Positions 6,566 to 8,113 of a DNA stretch of 8,113 bases are shown piece after piece. Position numbers and translations under genes: made by a program. Where the stretch lies: NCBI GenBank assembly GCA_029570245.1, contig JAKQSH010000344.1:1-8113 (forward strand). Direction: 5' to 3'. The notes under the pieces are model-generated. The model was not told the DNA's origin and made no database searches. It worked only from the letters and a program-made list of their open reading frames with translations. Source of the stretch: Deltaproteobacteria bacterium. Lineage in GTDB: Bacteria; Myxococcota_A; SURF-8. Numbering within the stretch: position 1 is the stretch's first letter; every line of letters starts with the position of its first letter.

Positions 6566-7635
6566 AGCTTCTTTTCAGCTTTTGTAAGCGTTTCGCAACC
6601 GTTTGCGGTTACGACGACAGTATCTTCCACACGGACACCGCCCCAGCCCGGAATATAAATGCCCGGCTCTATGGTAAGCACCATGCCTTCAAGCAGTTCA
6701 CCCTGTCCGAGTGGTGAAATGCGCGGCATTTCGTGAACCAGCAGGCCGACGCCGTGGCCGAGGCCATGACCGAAATACTCCGCATAGCCTTTATTTGCAA
6801 TAAAATTCCGCGCTACAGCGTCAACTTCTACACATTTTGCTCCGGGCTTTACTGCTTCCATGGCGAAATCGTGCGCATCCTGCACTATCTGATAGATTTC
6901 CTTATGCCGTTCGGATGGCTTTCCTACAACAAAAGTGTTTGTTTCGTCCGAGCACCAGCCGTTCAGTTCGACGCCACGGTCGAAAATCACGAAATCGCCG
7001 GCAACGAATTTCTTTTCGGAGGGTTTGCCGTGAACGATGGCCGAACGCGCACCGCTGCAAACCAGAGTATCGAAAGAAAGCTTTTGCGCGCCCAGTTCGC
7101 GGCAGGTGCGCTCGAAAACCCAGGCGACTTCGAATTCGGAAGCGCCTTCCCGGCTGGCCTCCATTGCTTTAAGAGAAGCTTTATGATGCAGATCAAATGC
7201 CTTGCGCATATTTTCGAGTTCAGCAGGCGTTTTAATAATGCGCAGGCAATCAAGATTTTCGTCTATGGCGATTTTCTCGGCGTTGGGCAGAACCCGCAGC
7301 ATTGTCTGATAATTCGCATAAGTCGCAGCCTGAGCCTCGAACCCGATGCGCTTGACGCCAAGCTCGGCGGCAAGAGCAAAAGTGTCTTCTACAGGCAATT
7401 TGATCTCACGCACTTCCGCACCGGGGCACTCGCTGCCGGCCTGTGTGGTATATCTGGAATCAACCAGAAGATATTTTTTATCATCGCCAGCCAGAAGCAG
7501 CTGCGCCGTGCTGCCGGTAAATCCGGTAAGATGGCGAATCACCGGCAGGCTTTTTATCCAGAAAGAATCGAGATCGTATACACGAAAGAGGTCTTTCATG
7601 CCGAATACGATGGGATTGGCAAATTTTTCGCTCAT
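6553..7635 (-). CDS. M24 family metallopeptidase, Xaa-Pro dipeptidase/aminopeptidase type
   Basis: A 360-residue cytoplasmic peptidase with no signal peptide, close to the length of Bacillus YqhT/PapA and PepQ-type enzymes. Residues about 1-130 form the creatinase-like N-terminal domain (HLTGFTGS at 35-42, LLVDSRYTTQA at 56-66). Residues about 137-360 form the pita-bread catalytic domain. The five expected metal ligands are all present: D219 (IFDRG), D230 (CSDETNTF), H294 (GHGLGHGVG), E323 (LTIEPGIY) and E337 (RVEDTV). The supporting histidines H202 (VHG) and H301 (VHE) are also there, so the enzyme should bind two metal ions and be active. The family cleaves peptides next to proline; whether this one is an aminopeptidase or a dipeptidase cannot be told from sequence, so I give no symbol. 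The ATG at 7635 follows a GGAG by 8 bases. It is placed directly before efp. Confidence 0.93.
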   Translation of the reverse strand: MSEKFANPIVFGMKDLFRVYDLDSFWIKSLPVIRHLTGFTGSTAQLLLAGDDKKYLLVDSRYTTQAGSECPGAEVREIKLPVEDTFALAAELGVKRIGFEAQAATYANYQTMLRVLPNAEKIAIDENLDCLRIIKTPAELENMRKAFDLHHKASLKAMEASREGASEFEVAWVFERTCRELGAQKLSFDTLVCSGARSAIVHGKPSEKKFVAGDFVIFDRGVELNGWCSDETNTFVVGKPSERHKEIYQIVQDAHDFAMEAVKPGAKCVEVDAVARNFIANKGYAEYFGHGLGHGVGLLVHEMPRISPLGQGELLEGMVLTIEPGIYIPGWGGVRVEDTVVVTANGCETLTKAEKKLLEI

Positions 7636-7651
7636 TTTCCATACTCCAGCT

Positions 7652-7673
7652 GCGGAAATGAAAATTTTTCCGC
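7652..7673 (-). other. Small AT-rich stem-loop between the Roadblock gene and the peptidase gene
   Basis: GCGGAAA (7652-7658) and TTTCCGC (7667-7673) are exact reverse complements with an 8-base AT-rich loop, in the 60-base gap before the peptidase gene. It ends about 16 bases before the peptidase start on the sense strand. It has no clear T-run after the stem, so terminator activity is not supported; it may be incidental. Confidence 0.2.
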
Positions 7674-7695
7674 GCGATGAAAAACTCCGGTGTTA

Positions 7696-8058
7696 TTAAA
7701 GCAGTTCGTCCTTAATGCCGGAGCTCAGAATTTTTAATTTGTGCCGGGCTTTACCTGTAAGCCCCTCAGAACCAAGGGCCAGCGCAATAAAATAATCTGG
7801 CGTAACCACTCTGAAAATCATTCTGCATTTTTCGGATGAATAAAAAAATTCGTCCGGTTCTCCTGTTTCACGAACCGTCGCAGAATGCCGAAGCTGGCTC
7901 AGCAGACCCGAAAGTTCGGCGCCCATAAGCTCGATATCAAGCTCGGCATCTGGCTTGACATATGCGCCTACGCCGATTCCATCGAAACCGATCAGACAGC
8001 ACGCCAGGCTGTGCTCAACGCTCTCGACGACTTTCTGCATTTCGAGATTAAAGTCCAC
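7696..8058 (-). CDS. Small Roadblock/LC7-domain-like protein
   Basis: A 120-residue soluble protein without signal peptide or membrane segment. Its order of elements fits a single Roadblock/LC7 domain, as in MglB: an N-terminal helix (residues about 1-16), a strand with a DG turn (ACCLIGFDGIGVGAYV, 19-34), a long helix (ELMGAELSGLLSQLR, 43-57), two middle strands (EFFYSSEKCRMIFRVV, 70-85), a further strand (YFIALAL, 89-95) and a C-terminal helix (GKARHKLKILSSGIKDELL, 102-120). Such proteins dimerise and often act as activators or scaffolds for small Ras-like GTPases; no GTPase is in the window, so its partner is unknown. The start is GTG at 8058-8056, supported by an AGGAG 7 bases upstream; an ATG at residue 7 is the alternative. 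It lies 60 bases ahead of the peptidase gene. The assignment rests on pattern, not on catalytic residues. Confidence 0.72.
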   Translation of the reverse strand: MDFNLEMQKVVESVEHSLACCLIGFDGIGVGAYVKPDAELDIELMGAELSGLLSQLRHSATVRETGEPDEFFYSSEKCRMIFRVVTPDYFIALALGSEGLTGKARHKLKILSSGIKDELL

Positions 8059-8079
8059 CTTTTCTCTCCTGAATTCTTG

Positions 8080-8109
8080 ATATTACGCGATTAAGGCGTT
8101 TGACAACAA
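8080..8109 (-). promoter_or_regulatory. Possible sigma-70-type promoter for the Roadblock-peptidase-efp set
   Basis: On the minus strand a TAATAT box (8080-8085) lies 18 bases after TTGTTG (8104-8109), or 15 bases after the better-matching TTGTCA (8101-8106). Initiation would fall shortly before the ribosome site of the gene starting at 8058. Neither combination is ideal and the window ends at 8113, so an upstream gene in the same transcript cannot be excluded. Confidence 0.25.
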
Positions 8110-8113
8110 CGGA

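Noticed and set aside
6733..7680. A 315-codon open frame on the plus strand
   Set aside because: It lies wholly antisense to the M24 peptidase, whose five metal ligands are intact. The plus-strand product has no recognisable domain and looks like a by-product of codon use.
1..8113. Mobile element, CRISPR array, prophage, toxin-antitoxin or defence system
   Set aside because: No direct-repeat arrays, transposase or integrase motifs or small toxin pairs are visible. The content is housekeeping genes on one strand with uniform composition.

Overview
The window is about 8.1 kb of densely packed bacterial chromosome with roughly even base composition. Every gene I can support lies on the minus strand, so transcription runs from high to low coordinates. 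The organism cannot be named from this alone. Starts are mixed: three ATG, two GTG and two TTG by my reading. A fused type I dehydroquinate dehydratase/shikimate dehydrogenase, together with a B12-binding-type radical SAM protein and a chorismate synthase joined to a chorismate mutase, would fit a member of the Planctomycetes-Verrucomicrobia-Chlamydiae-Lentisphaerae group. That placement is an inference with low confidence. Overall this is core metabolism rather than an accessory or mobile region: I see no phage genes, transposases, CRISPR array, tRNA or rRNA. No gene-free stretch exceeds 100 bases. || Layout in the direction of transcription: a small Roadblock/LC7-type protein (8058-7696) sits just after a possible weak promoter at the window edge. 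It is followed by an M24 family Xaa-Pro-type metallopeptidase (7635-6553) and elongation factor P (6510-5947). A 93-base gap with a perfect 9-bp inverted repeat then separates this set from a very tight run: xseA (exodeoxyribonuclease VII large subunit, 5853-4486), aroDE (4486-3038), aroK (3041-2511), chorismate synthase::chorismate mutase (2560-1244), and a radical SAM protein (1241 to beyond the left edge). In this second run consecutive genes overlap by 1, 4 and 50 bases or are separated by 2 bases, so it is almost certainly one translationally coupled operon. || How the genes work together: AroDE carries dehydroquinate to shikimate, AroK phosphorylates shikimate, and the AroC part of the fusion makes chorismate from EPSP. 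The fused mutase domain then turns chorismate into prephenate, the branch towards phenylalanine and tyrosine. The EPSP synthase step (aroA) is not in the window. The upstream trio has a loose proline theme: EF-P rescues ribosomes stalled at polyproline and the peptidase is of the Xaa-Pro-cleaving type. The most interesting points are the AroC::AroQ fusion, and the replacement in its synthase domain of the normally invariant His of the RPGHAD block by Arg. A smaller point is the loss of one of the two shikimate-contacting serines in the AroE domain.
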